A stretch of DNA of 11,145 nt, from NCBI GenBank assembly GCA_036497785.1, contig DASXIW010000154.1:1-11145 (forward strand). The letters run 5' to 3'. This DNA is from DASXIW01 sp036497785. GTDB taxonomy: Bacteria; Pseudomonadota; Alphaproteobacteria; Acetobacterales; Acetobacteraceae. Each line of letters opens with the position of its first letter. The stretch's first letter is position 1. The position numbers were made by a program, and so were the translations under genes. Below the pieces are notes generated by a model. It did no database searches and had not been told where the DNA came from. It saw nothing but the letters and a program-made list of their open reading frames with translations. Of the stretch, positions 1-7,359 are shown in pieces.

Positions 1-373
1 GCATGACGAAGAACGGCGAGATCGCCAGCACCCGGGCGACGTTACGTCCAGGAAACGGTTGGTTGAACAGCACCGCCAGCAAGGTGCCGAAGCCCACGGT
101 GATCGCCAGCACGCAGCCCAGCAGGATCAGCGTGTTCTCCAGCGACACCCAGAAATCCGGGTCGGTCACCAGATAGGTGTAGTTGTCCGTACCGGCGAAG
201 CCCTGCGTCGTCGGGTCCACCAAGTTGTAATACTGAAACGAGAACCACAGCGTCATCACCAGCGGCACGATCATCCAGGCCAGCAGGACGATGACCGACG
301 GCGCCAGCAGCAATGTCGCTATCCTGCGAGGCGCCGCCGCCTCTGCCGCATCCGGTGCCAGGGTCGTGGACAT
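1..373 (-). CDS. smoF: Sugar/polyol ABC transporter permease, MalF/SmoF type (partial, 3' end outside window)
   Basis: Inner-membrane permease that, with a second permease and an ATPase outside the window, would move the ligand delivered by the adjacent binding protein. The first 124 codons are open from an ATG at 373 to the window edge. Visible parts are a short Ala/Pro-rich cytoplasmic head, a first membrane helix at about residues 19-46 (rich in LLLAPSVIVLLAW), a periplasmic loop ending in FAGTDNYTYLVTDPDFW (about 59-75), a layout usual for MalF-type permeases, and a second helix at about 79-103. The EAA loop that would contact the ATPase lies beyond the edge. The start is 4 bp after the stop of the SmoE-like gene, so translation is probably coupled; the AAGAAA stretch overlapping that stop is only a weak ribosome site. 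Assignment to the sorbitol/mannitol branch rests mainly on the neighbours; the general MalF-type call is firm. Confidence 0.85.
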   Translation of the reverse strand, partial: MSTTLAPDAAEAAAPRRIATLLLAPSVIVLLAWMIVPLVMTLWFSFQYYNLVDPTTQGFAGTDNYTYLVTDPDFWVSLENTLILLGCVLAITVGFGTLLAVLFNQPFPGRNVARVLAISPFFVM

Positions 374-377
374 GGCG

Positions 378-1748
378 CTATTTCTTCGGATACCCGGCCT
401 GGCGCATCGTCCGTTCGGTGGCCGCCTGAGCCGCCTTCAGCGCCTGGTCAGGGCTCGTCTGCCCGGTCAGCGTCCCGGCGATGGTCTGGCCCACCTGCGT
501 GCCGATCCCCTGGAACTCCGCAATGGCGACGAACTGAGCCCCGGTGTAAGGCCGCGGCTGCGCCGTCTGGCCGTCCGGATTGGCGACCTCGATCGCCTTG
601 CGGACAAAGCCGGCGAACGGGGCGGCCTTCTGGTAGTCGGGGCTCTCGTAGGTGGACACGCGGGTGCCCGGGGGCACCGACACCCATCCGTTTTCCTTGG
701 CAACCAACTGAATGTACTCCTTCGCGGTCGCCCAGGCGATGAAGGTGCGCGCCGCGTCCTGTTGCTTCGACGACGCCGGGATCGCCAGGTTCCAGCTCCA
801 CAGCCAGGTCGGTGCGCCGGCGAAACTGCCGGTCGGCATCGGCGCAAACCCCACCTTGTCGGCGACGGTGGACTGCTTCTTGTCGTACAGCAGCCCGCCC
901 GCTACGGTCGCGTCGATCCACATCCCGCAATGCCCGCTGGCAAACAGCGCCAGGTTCTCGTTGAAGCCGTTGGACGTTGCCCCCGGCGGCCCATCGGCCT
1001 TCAGAATGTCGTCATAGTAGCCGATCGCCTTGTGCCACGCAGGGGTGTCGATCGTCGGCTTCCACTGCATGTCGAACCATTGTCCGCCCTCGGCATTCAC
1101 CAGCGAGGTGACATAGGCCATGTTCTCGCCCCAGCCTGGCTTGCCGCGTAGGCACATGCCGTAGATCTGGTTGGGTTTGTCGGTGATCTTGTCGGCAAAT
1201 CTGCGGATCTGATCATAGGTCGGCGCGCCCGGCATCGTGATGCCGGCCTTCTGGAATAGATCGGTCCGGTAATAGATCATCGCGCTCTCGGCGTAGAACG
1301 GCACGCCGTACAACTTGCCGTCATAGGTCAGACCCGCCCGCACCGGCTTCAGCAGGTCGTCCACGTCATAGGACGCCGGCAGATTATCCATCGGCACCAG
1401 CCAGCCCTGTTTGGCCCAGATCGGCACTTCGTAATTGCCGATCGTCAGGATATCGAACTGGCCGCCCTTGGTGGCGATGTCGGTGGTCACGCGCTGGCGC
1501 AACACGTTCTCCTCCAGCACCACCCAGCGCAGATGAATGTCCGGATGCGTCTGCTCGAACACCGAAGACAGTCTCTGCATCACCACCATGTCGCCGTTAT
1601 TCACGGTGGCAATGGTCACGGTCGAATCCGCTCGGGCCGCGCCCGCCCCCAGCGAGAGCAATACGCCGACGGACACAGCGGCCATGAAGCCGCCACGAAT
1701 ACGAAAAGTGATGGCACGTCTCCCCGAACAAATTATGTGCTCTGCCAC
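378..1748 (-). CDS. smoE: SmoE-like sorbitol/mannitol ABC transporter substrate-binding protein
   Basis: Family-1 periplasmic solute-binding protein that delivers a sugar alcohol to the adjacent permease. The product from the GTG at 1748 is 456 aa, usual for the family. It has a hydrophobic signal segment (about residues 22-37) with a likely cut after ARA at residue 40. The mature part carries GVPFYAESAMIYYRTDLF (148-165, the hinge/lobe region of family 1) and YGMCLRGKPGWGENMA (196-211), which I recognise from SmoE/polyol-binding proteins. The start is uncertain. The first codons from GTG 1748 include ATA, TGT and AGA, rare in this GC-rich DNA, and no good ribosome site precedes it. ATG 1685 (codon 22) leaves a signal peptide without basic residues. 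The only strong Shine-Dalgarno (GGGGAG, 1720-1725) faces an ATC codon at 1712. The stop at 378 is 4 bp before the permease gene. Hexitol specificity is inferred from motifs and from the mannitol dehydrogenase upstream. Confidence 0.9.
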   Translation of the reverse strand: MAEHIICSGRRAITFRIRGGFMAAVSVGVLLSLGAGAARADSTVTIATVNNGDMVVMQRLSSVFEQTHPDIHLRWVVLEENVLRQRVTTDIATKGGQFDILTIGNYEVPIWAKQGWLVPMDNLPASYDVDDLLKPVRAGLTYDGKLYGVPFYAESAMIYYRTDLFQKAGITMPGAPTYDQIRRFADKITDKPNQIYGMCLRGKPGWGENMAYVTSLVNAEGGQWFDMQWKPTIDTPAWHKAIGYYDDILKADGPPGATSNGFNENLALFASGHCGMWIDATVAGGLLYDKKQSTVADKVGFAPMPTGSFAGAPTWLWSWNLAIPASSKQQDAARTFIAWATAKEYIQLVAKENGWVSVPPGTRVSTYESPDYQKAAPFAGFVRKAIEVANPDGQTAQPRPYTGAQFVAIAEFQGIGTQVGQTIAGTLTGQTSPDQALKAAQAATERTMRQAGYPKK

Positions 1749-1788
1749 TTTGAACAGGCAGCGTGAACCAAGCGTCTCACCGCCGCCC

Positions 1789-1818
1789 GGCCGCCGTCAA
1801 TCTTTCCGTGCGGCGGCC
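1789..1818 (-). other. Intergenic hairpin between mtlK and smoE
   Basis: Just after the mtlK stop there is a perfect 8-bp inverted repeat, GGCCGCCG (1789-1796) and CGGCGGCC (1811-1818), separated by 14 nt. All eight pairs are G-C, so the RNA stem should be stable. No U run follows on the transcribed strand, so it is not a typical intrinsic terminator. It could be a partial terminator, a mark of Rho-dependent ending, or a processing/stability stem that sets unequal expression of the dehydrogenase and the binding protein, as known between genes of other transporter operons. The symmetry is seen; the role is inferred. Confidence 0.4.
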
Positions 1819-1826
1819 CAATTCGA

Positions 1827-3308
1827 TCAAAAACGCAATCTGATCGCAGCCTCGGCCAGAGTGGCCCGGCTTCCCTTCGCATAAAGCGAGGCCAGCCAGA
1901 CCCCGACCGGCTCGATCAGGCGCGGATCCGCCCCGGTCTCGCCGAAAAGCTGGCCCATTCCCAATAATGGCCGGGGATCGGCGCCGCCCTCGATCGCCTT
2001 TTCGCGCAGCAGCCCGGCCAGCGGGTGGCGTACATCAATGGGCTGGCCCTGCTCGTCCTCGCCGCGCACCCGGCGCAACCACGCCGCCAGCGCCAGCGCC
2101 AGCAATTCCAGCGATGCGCCGGTGCGCAGCCGGTCGCGGATCGGATCGACCAGTATGTTCAGCGGCGCGTCAGTGTTCACCCGCTCCACCGTGTCCTTGA
2201 TCGCCGGGTTGGCGAAGCGCGCGATCAGCGTCGCCTGATATTCGGCCAGGTTGATGCCGGGAACCGGCGGCAGGGTAGGGGCCGTCTCCCGCGCCATCAG
2301 CGCGACCATGAATCGGGTGATCAGCTTGTCCGCCATCGCCTCATCGATCGTCACGTAACCGGCCAGCCGGCCAACGCCGGAGACCGCGAGATGGCTGGCG
2401 TTGAGCAGGCGCAGCTTCATGAACTCATACGGCGCCACGTCGCCCACGAACTGCGCTCCAACCTCCTCCCAAGCCGGCCGGCCCTGGGGGAAGCGATCCT
2501 CGATCACCCATTGAGTGAAGCTTTCCGCGAAAACCGGCCAGCGATCGGCAATCCCATGCCGCGCTGCCAGATCGGCCACATCCTGCTCGGCCGTCACCGG
2601 CGTGATCCGGTCCACCATGGTGCTGGGAAAACTGCCATGCTCCGCAATCCAGTCCGCCAGCGCCGGGTCGCGCAATTCGGCCAGCGCCAGCACCGCCGCC
2701 CGCAGCACGTCGCCATTATGCTGGATATTGTCGCAGCTCAGCGCCGTGAACGGCGGCACCCCCGCCTCCCGCCGCCGCCGATAAGCCTCGACGATGATGC
2801 CGATGGCGCTGGACGGCGTCGCCGGATGGGCCAGATCGGCGCGGATCAGCGCGTGCCCCGGGTCCAGTCGCTTGGTGGCCCGGTCCAGGCAATAGCCATG
2901 CTCCGTCACGGTCAGGCTCACGATCCGGATCGCCGGCCGATCGATGATGTCGAGCAACGCGGCGCTGGATTCGCCTGCAAACACCACCCCGGCCAGCGAG
3001 CCGATCACGCTGACCGTCTCCCCCGCCGCATCCCGCTCCACCAGCGTATAAAGCCCGTCCTGCGGCGCCAGCGCGTCATGCATCCGCCGATCCGCCGGCA
3101 TCAATCCCGCGCCCACAATCCCCCAGCCCAGGCAGTCCGACCGCCGCTCCATCAATTCGTGCGTGTAGCGGGCCATATGCGCCCGATGAAAGCCGCCCAG
3201 CCCGAGATGCACGATCCCGCCGACGACGCGGGCAGGATCGAAGCCCGGCACGCGCACGGGCGGAAGCAGGCGGGCAAGATTGGCGCGGTTCAGCTTGATG
3301 GGCGGCAC
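1827..3308 (-). CDS. mtlK: Mannitol 2-dehydrogenase (long-chain polyol dehydrogenase)
   Basis: Cytoplasmic NAD-dependent oxidation of D-mannitol to D-fructose (related hexitols may also be used). The 493-aa product has the usual length of the family. The N-terminal Rossmann fold shows HLGLGGFHRAH (34-44). The C-terminal domain has the signature MVDRITPVT (231-239) and KLRLLNASH (298-306). Lys298, Asn303 and His306 keep the K-x4-N-x2-H spacing of the catalytic residues of Pseudomonas fluorescens mannitol 2-dehydrogenase (K295, N300, H303), and Asp233 matches its D230 with the same offset of three. The start is a GTG at 3308 with AGAGGA at 3315-3320, 6 nt upstream. It lies 42 bp after the monooxygenase gene and 78 bp before smoE (measured to GTG 1748), with a strong hairpin in the second gap. 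It supplies the catabolic step for the polyol imported by the downstream transporter. The family call is firm; arabinitol or sorbitol as the preferred substrate cannot be excluded. Confidence 0.93.
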   Translation of the reverse strand: MPPIKLNRANLARLLPPVRVPGFDPARVVGGIVHLGLGGFHRAHMARYTHELMERRSDCLGWGIVGAGLMPADRRMHDALAPQDGLYTLVERDAAGETVSVIGSLAGVVFAGESSAALLDIIDRPAIRIVSLTVTEHGYCLDRATKRLDPGHALIRADLAHPATPSSAIGIIVEAYRRRREAGVPPFTALSCDNIQHNGDVLRAAVLALAELRDPALADWIAEHGSFPSTMVDRITPVTAEQDVADLAARHGIADRWPVFAESFTQWVIEDRFPQGRPAWEEVGAQFVGDVAPYEFMKLRLLNASHLAVSGVGRLAGYVTIDEAMADKLITRFMVALMARETAPTLPPVPGINLAEYQATLIARFANPAIKDTVERVNTDAPLNILVDPIRDRLRTGASLELLALALAAWLRRVRGEDEQGQPIDVRHPLAGLLREKAIEGGADPRPLLGMGQLFGETGADPRLIEPVGVWLASLYAKGSRATLAEAAIRLRF

Positions 3309-3314
3309 GGTGTT

Positions 3315-3320
3315 TCCTCT
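3315..3320 (-). promoter_or_regulatory. Ribosome binding site of mtlK
   Basis: AGAGGA on the minus strand, 6 nt before GTG 3308. It supports the GTG start that gives a 493-aa protein whose numbering stays in register with the known mannitol 2-dehydrogenase catalytic residues. Confidence 0.6.
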
Positions 3321-3350
3321 TCAGCTCTGCTCGACACGCAACCGCGCCGT

Positions 3351-4682
3351 TCAGCGCTTCTTGAAGAACCGGTTCTCCGGCCGCGGCAAGCCCAAATTCT
3401 CGCGCAGCGTCCTGCCCTCATATTCCTTGCGGAACAGCCCCCGCCGCTGCAATTCCGGCACCACCTGATCGACGAATTCGTCCAGCCCCCCAGGCACATA
3501 CGGGAACATCACATTGAACCCGTCGCAAGCCTCCCCGTCCAGCCACGCCTCCATCTCGTCGGCGATCATCGCGGGCGTGCCCACCAGCGCATGCCCGCCA
3601 TAGCTGCCCGCGATCCGCGCCAGATCGCGCACCGTCAAATTCTCCCGCCGCGCGCGCTCGACGATACGCTGGCGGCTGCTCTGACTGGCATTGCTCTCAG
3701 GGATCTCCGGCAACGGCCCATCCAGCTCGAACTCCGACGCGTCATGCCCCAGCCCGATCGACAGCGAGGCCAGGCCGCTATCCGGATGCACCAGGCTGTC
3801 TAGCAGCGCCTTCTTGTCCTCCGCCTCAGCCCGCGAATGCCCGGTGATCACCAGTGCGCCCGGCAATATCTTCAAATGGTCGCGGTCGCGGCCCAGCCGC
3901 TCCATCCGCCCCTTCACATCGGCATAGAATTCCTGCGCGCCGGCCAGGTTATTGCCGCTGGCAAAGATCACCTCCGCCGTCTCGGCCGCGATCTGCCGCC
4001 CCGCCTCGGATGCCCCGGCCTGCACGATCACCGGCCAGCCCTGGATCGGCCGCGCCACGTTCAACGGCCCGCGCACCGAAAAATGCGTCCCCTTATGGTT
4101 CAGCACATGCAGCCGCTCGGGATCGAAGAACACCCCGCTCTCCACGTCGCGAATGAACGCATCATCCGCCCAGCTATCCCACAACCCCGTGACCACATCG
4201 AAGAATTCGCGCCCGCGCCGATAGCGCTCGTCATGCTCCACATGCTCATCGAACCCGAAATTCAACGCTGCATCCGGGTTGGATGTGGTCACCAGATTCC
4301 ACCCGGCCCGCCCGCCGCTCAGATGATCCAGCGAGGCGAAACGCCGCGCCACATGATAGGGCGCATCGAACGTTGTCGAACCCGTCGCAATCAACCCGAG
4401 ATTCTCGGTCGCCACCGCCAGCGCCGAAAGCAGGATCATCGGATCGAACGAGGTCACCGTGGCACTGCGCTTCAGCGCCGCCATCGGCATGTTCAGCACG
4501 GCCAGATGATCGGCCATGAAAAACGCGTCGAACTTCCCCCGCTCCAGCGTCAGCGCAAAATGCTTCAGATGCCGGAAGTTGAAATTGGCGTCGGGATAGG
4601 CGCCCGGATAACGCCACCACGCCGTATGAATGCCCACCGGCCGCATGAAAGCGCCCAGTCGAAGTTGACGCCGTCCCGCCAT
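3351..4682 (-). CDS. LLM-class FMN-dependent monooxygenase, NtaA/SnaA/DszA family
   Basis: A bacterial-luciferase-like (LLM) flavin monooxygenase, 443 aa, which uses FMNH2 supplied by a separate reductase plus O2 to oxidise a small organic substrate. Known members of this branch act on nitrilotriacetate, EDTA, dibenzothiophene sulfone, dimethyl sulfide and pristinamycin precursors. Diagnostic pieces are KFDAFFMADHLAV (50-62), the block SGGRAGWNLVTTSN (122-135), the flavin/core segment WPVIVQAGASEAGRQIAAETAEVIF in two parts (WPVIVQAGASEAG from 216, AETAEVIF to 240), and the C-terminal GGHALVGTPAMIADEM region. The ATG at 4682 has GGAG at 4691-4694, 8 nt upstream, and gives the usual N-terminus (RQLRLGAF). 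No flavin reductase is in the window. A 108-bp gap separates it from the GDPD gene and 42 bp from mtlK, so it may begin its own transcription unit that continues into mtlK. The substrate is unknown. Confidence 0.92.
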   Translation of the reverse strand: MAGRRQLRLGAFMRPVGIHTAWWRYPGAYPDANFNFRHLKHFALTLERGKFDAFFMADHLAVLNMPMAALKRSATVTSFDPMILLSALAVATENLGLIATGSTTFDAPYHVARRFASLDHLSGGRAGWNLVTTSNPDAALNFGFDEHVEHDERYRRGREFFDVVTGLWDSWADDAFIRDVESGVFFDPERLHVLNHKGTHFSVRGPLNVARPIQGWPVIVQAGASEAGRQIAAETAEVIFASGNNLAGAQEFYADVKGRMERLGRDRDHLKILPGALVITGHSRAEAEDKKALLDSLVHPDSGLASLSIGLGHDASEFELDGPLPEIPESNASQSSRQRIVERARRENLTVRDLARIAGSYGGHALVGTPAMIADEMEAWLDGEACDGFNVMFPYVPGGLDEFVDQVVPELQRRGLFRKEYEGRTLRENLGLPRPENRFFKKR

Positions 4683-4722
4683 ATCCGTCGCTCCGTCCTC
4701 GCCGAGAGGTCAGATGCGCGCT

Positions 4723-4754
4723 AAAATACAGATTTCAACCGGAACATTCGGCAA
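4723..4754 (-). promoter_or_regulatory. Possible promoter upstream of the monooxygenase gene
   Basis: The 108-bp gap holds a short AT-rich island unlike its surroundings. On the minus strand it offers TTGCCG (4749-4754) as a -35 and TATTTT (4723-4728) as a -10, but the 20-nt spacer is long. This is weak evidence for a separate start of the monooxygenase-mtlK-smoEF unit. Composition is the main support; no operator symmetry is clear. Confidence 0.22.
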
Positions 4755-4790
4755 ACACCGCCACCCACCCGTGGATCAACCGCCGATGGA

Positions 4791-5528
4791 TCAGCCCAGG
4801 GCTCCCCGCAGCGCCAGCGCATGCGTCGGAATATCGGTGGTGAGCACATCCACCCCCAACTCCAGCATTCGCCGGATCGTATCGTCGTCATTCACCGCCC
4901 ACGCGCCCACCGAGAGCCCGCGCGACCGCAACGCCCCCAGCACATTCGCGTCCATCCGGTTGGCGCGCAGGCTCACCGACCGCACACCCACCTCGGCGGC
5001 GACCGCGAAGATCCCGCCAAGCCCGATCGCGTCCTGCACCGGCGGCGACACCAGCCAGATCACCTCGGCAAGCCCGTCCAACGTCACCGCCTCCGCCGCC
5101 ACGTCGGCCTGGAAGCTCGTCACCACCGTCCGCCGGCGCATATGCTGAGTGTCCAGCACCTCCAGCGCCTGCGCCAGCAACCCGCGATAGGGAACATGCG
5201 CGTGGTCCGCATTCACCTCCATGCGCAGCGTGATGTCGGTCGGCGCGAAGATCGCGGCCAACTCGGCCAGCGTCAGCATATGCTCGTCCTCGGTCACCTT
5301 CAGCGACAGCGCCTTCAGCTCCATGAGACTCCGCTCCGCCACCGGCCCGCTGCCCGAGGTCGTCCGATCCAGCGTCGCGTCATGGATCACCACAATCTCG
5401 CCGTCGCCGGTCGGATGAATATCGAACTCCACCTGATCCACCCTCAGGGCGGCCGTGTTGCGAAACGCCGTCGGGCTGTTCTCCGCCCAGAGCAACGCGC
5501 CTCCGCGATGCGATGCGATCAGCGTCAT
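4791..5528 (-). CDS. Glycerophosphodiester phosphodiesterase (GDPD) family enzyme, AccF/UgpQ-like
   Basis: Metal-dependent hydrolase of phosphodiesters (glycerophosphodiester to sn-glycerol 3-phosphate plus an alcohol in characterised UgpQ; agrocinopine cleavage in AccF). No signal peptide, so it acts in the cytoplasm. A GTG at 5534 would give 247 aa, but ATG 5528 is preferred (245 aa) because GGGAG at 5534-5538 stands 5 nt before it and overlaps the GTG. Numbered from the ATG: the catalytic HRGG begins at His7-Arg8, Glu16-Asn17 follow, metal ligands are Glu34 and Asp36 in VEFDIH, and His49 lies in VVIHDATLDRTT. Near the end come WAVND (about 210-214) and GVDVLTTDIPT (225-235), both usual. 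The family's common E-x-K motif reads Glu104-Val-Asn here, losing the lysine. It follows the last permease gene by 26 bp and is probably cotranscribed, so its substrate likely enters through that transporter. The family is firm; the substrate is not. Confidence 0.9.
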   Translation of the reverse strand: MTLIASHRGGALLWAENSPTAFRNTAALRVDQVEFDIHPTGDGEIVVIHDATLDRTTSGSGPVAERSLMELKALSLKVTEDEHMLTLAELAAIFAPTDITLRMEVNADHAHVPYRGLLAQALEVLDTQHMRRRTVVTSFQADVAAEAVTLDGLAEVIWLVSPPVQDAIGLGGIFAVAAEVGVRSVSLRANRMDANVLGALRSRGLSVGAWAVNDDDTIRRMLELGVDVLTTDIPTHALALRGALG

Positions 5529-5533
5529 CGGCA

Positions 5534-5538
5534 CTCCC
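5534..5538 (-). promoter_or_regulatory. Ribosome binding site of the GDPD gene
   Basis: GGGAG on the minus strand, 5 nt before ATG 5528. Its last G overlaps the alternative GTG start at 5534, which argues for the ATG. Most of it lies in the downstream copy of the 17-bp tandem repeat. Confidence 0.6.
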
Positions 5539-5569
5539 TATGTCAGCGTGGGCCCTATGTCAGCGTGGG
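5536..5569 (-). repeat. Perfect 17-bp tandem duplication at the permease/GDPD junction
   Basis: The unit CCCTATGTCAGCGTGGG (plus-strand reading) occurs twice without interruption, at 5536-5552 and 5553-5569. On the coding strand the upstream copy holds the last codons (Pro-Thr-Leu-Thr) and TAG stop of the permease gene, and the second copy falls after the stop and runs into the ribosome site of the GDPD gene. Because translation ends in the first copy, neither protein changes; the only effect is 17 bp of extra spacing. Confidence 0.95.
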
Positions 5570-6427
5570 ATCCAGCCGGTCGCGCAGCCAATCGCCCACC
5601 ATGCTCACCGCCAGTGTCGTCAGCACGATCACCGCACTCGGCGCCAGCAAAATCCACGCGGCCCGCGTCAGGTATTCCCGCCCATACCCCACAATATTCC
5701 CCAGGCTCGTCATCGGCGGCTGCACCCCCAGCCCCAGAAACGACAACCCGCTCTCCAGCAGTACCACCTCGGGAAACGACAGCGTCGCCGAGACGATCAG
5801 CGTGGAGGCGATATTGGGCAGCACATGCCCGAGATAGATCCGGATCGGCCGCGCCCCCAGCTGCCGCACCGCCGCCGCATAGCCCTGCGCATTCGCCGCG
5901 ATCGCCAGCCCCCGCGCGATCCGCGCATGCCGCTCCCACCCGTACAGCCCCATCAGCCCGATGAACAATGGCAGCGAATTGCCGAAAAAAGCCAGCACCG
6001 CGAGCGCCAGGATCAAAAACGGCATGCTGGCCTGAAAATCGATCAGCATCAGCACGACCTGCTCCACCCAGCCGCGAAAATGCGCGGCCAGAAACCCCAG
6101 CGTCGTCCCCAGCACCGTCGCGATCGCCGTCGCCCCGAAGGCGATCAACAGGCTCATCCGGATCGACACGATCAGCCGGCTCAGCACGTCGCGCCCCAGC
6201 TCATCCGTCCCCAGAAAATGCCGCAGCGTCCCGCCCATCCCGATCGGCGGCGTCAGCCGCGCCCGCAAATCCAGCGCCGTGATGCTATAGGGCCGGATCG
6301 CTTCCGCCAGCACCGCCACCGCCAGCATCGCGCCGATCCACAGCACCGCCGCCATCACCCCTGGCGGCATCCGATGCACCCGCTTCGGCGGCGCCACGCC
6401 CGCCGCCGGCAACACCACGCCCGACAT
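5555..6427 (-). CDS. Family-5 (Dpp/Opp/Acc-type) ABC transporter permease, DppC-like
   Basis: Second inner-membrane permease of the importer, 290 aa, the usual size for DppC. From ATG 6427: first helix about 25-43, then the hallmark HFLGTDELGRDVLSRLI (70-86), further helices, the ATPase-coupling EAA loop (about 183-205, ending GHVLPN), and ESGLSFLGLGVQPP (225-238) near the C-terminus, closed by GDWLRDRLDPTLT. A longer open frame back to 6721 exists, but the added part lies wholly inside dppB and has no family likeness. The ATG shares one base with the dppB stop (TGATG), so translation is coupled. It would form a heterodimer with the B permease and be energised by the two ATPases. Its stop lies in a 17-bp tandem repeat. 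Confidence 0.93.
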   Translation of the reverse strand: MSGVVLPAAGVAPPKRVHRMPPGVMAAVLWIGAMLAVAVLAEAIRPYSITALDLRARLTPPIGMGGTLRHFLGTDELGRDVLSRLIVSIRMSLLIAFGATAIATVLGTTLGFLAAHFRGWVEQVVLMLIDFQASMPFLILALAVLAFFGNSLPLFIGLMGLYGWERHARIARGLAIAANAQGYAAAVRQLGARPIRIYLGHVLPNIASTLIVSATLSFPEVVLLESGLSFLGLGVQPPMTSLGNIVGYGREYLTRAAWILLAPSAVIVLTTLAVSMVGDWLRDRLDPTLT

Positions 6428-7359
6428 CAATGCGCCCCCGCCGCCTGGTTGCGCAGCCGCGGATCGAACACCCCATACAGCAGATCCACGATCAAATTCG
6501 CCGCCACCATCGTGCTCGCCACCAGCAGCAGGATGCACTGCACCACCGCCAGATCGCGATTGGCCACCGCCACCACCAGCAGCCGCCCCACGCCCGGCCA
6601 GCTGAACACGCTCTCCACCACCACCGAGCCGGCAATCAGGCTGCCCACCAGAAACCCCACGATCGTCACCGTCGGAATCGCCGCATTCGGCAACGCATGC
6701 CCCCGCACCACCGCCCGCCACGGCACCCCCTTGGCGCTCGCCGTGCGAATATAAGGCTGCCCCAGCACCTCCAGCATCGCGCTGCGGGTAAACCGCGCCA
6801 ACATCCCGGCGCCCCCCAGCCCCAGCGTCACCACCGGCAAAATCACGCTGCTCCAGCTGTCAGACCCGCCCGACGGCAGCCACCCCAACTGCACCGCGAA
6901 CAGCAGCACCAGCAGCAGCCCCAGCACGAAGCTCGGCACGGTGAACCCCGCCACCGCGCCGGCCATCACCAGCCGGTCGGTCAGCGAATTGCGATGCAGC
7001 GCCGCATAAACCCCCGCCGGAATCCCCAGCGCCAGCTTCAACGCCAGCGCGGGCACAGCCAGCGTCAGCGTCGCCGGAATCCGCTCCACCACCAGCGCCA
7101 GCGCCGGCCGCCCGTCGCGCATGGACTGGCCGAGATCGCCGTGCAGGATCGCCAGGAAATAGCGCAGATATTGCACATACAAGGGCTGATCCAGCCCCCA
7201 TTCATGCCGAAACGCGTGGATCGCCTCCACCGGCGCATCCGGGCTCATGATCAGCAAGGCCGGGTCGCCGGACAGGCGCAGCACCACGAAGGCAAACGTC
7301 ACCACCAGCACGATGGTCAGCACCGAGCGCGCCAGCCGCAGGGCAAAAAAGCGCAGCAT
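6427..7359 (-). CDS. Family-5 (Dpp/Opp/Acc-type) ABC transporter permease, DppB-like
   Basis: First inner-membrane permease of the importer, 310 aa. Features: an N-terminal helix (about 8-29) followed by RLSGDPALLI, HEWGLDQPLYVQYLRY (52-67) and GDLGQSM (74-80), which are DppB hallmarks; a core of helices from about 97; the EAA loop YIRTASAKGVPWRAVVRGHA (203-222) with the following LPNA; and ESVFSWPGVGRLL (249-261). ATG 7359 follows the stop of the binding-protein gene with no intervening base (TGA|ATG), and GGGAG sits 6 nt upstream inside that gene, so the two are translationally linked. The family alone cannot tell peptide from opine, nickel or phosphodiester transport. Confidence 0.93.
   Translation of the reverse strand: MLRFFALRLARSVLTIVLVVTFAFVVLRLSGDPALLIMSPDAPVEAIHAFRHEWGLDQPLYVQYLRYFLAILHGDLGQSMRDGRPALALVVERIPATLTLAVPALALKLALGIPAGVYAALHRNSLTDRLVMAGAVAGFTVPSFVLGLLLVLLFAVQLGWLPSGGSDSWSSVILPVVTLGLGGAGMLARFTRSAMLEVLGQPYIRTASAKGVPWRAVVRGHALPNAAIPTVTIVGFLVGSLIAGSVVVESVFSWPGVGRLLVVAVANRDLAVVQCILLLVASTMVAANLIVDLLYGVFDPRLRNQAAGAH

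Noticed and set aside
2025..3803. Plus-strand open frame of 592 codons opposite mtlK and the monooxygenase gene
   Set aside because: Same low-complexity Arg/His/Gln/Pro composition, crosses two real genes, and has no recognisable domain.
4772..4793. Direct repeat TGGATCA at 4772-4778 and 4787-4793
   Set aside because: Only 7 bp, one copy contains the GDPD stop codon, and no symmetry or further copy suggests an operator.
6428..6721. Upstream extension of the DppC-like permease
   Set aside because: The extension is Gly/Ala-rich, overlaps dppB wholly and has no family likeness; the TGATG overlap at 6425-6429 gives a normal-length permease.
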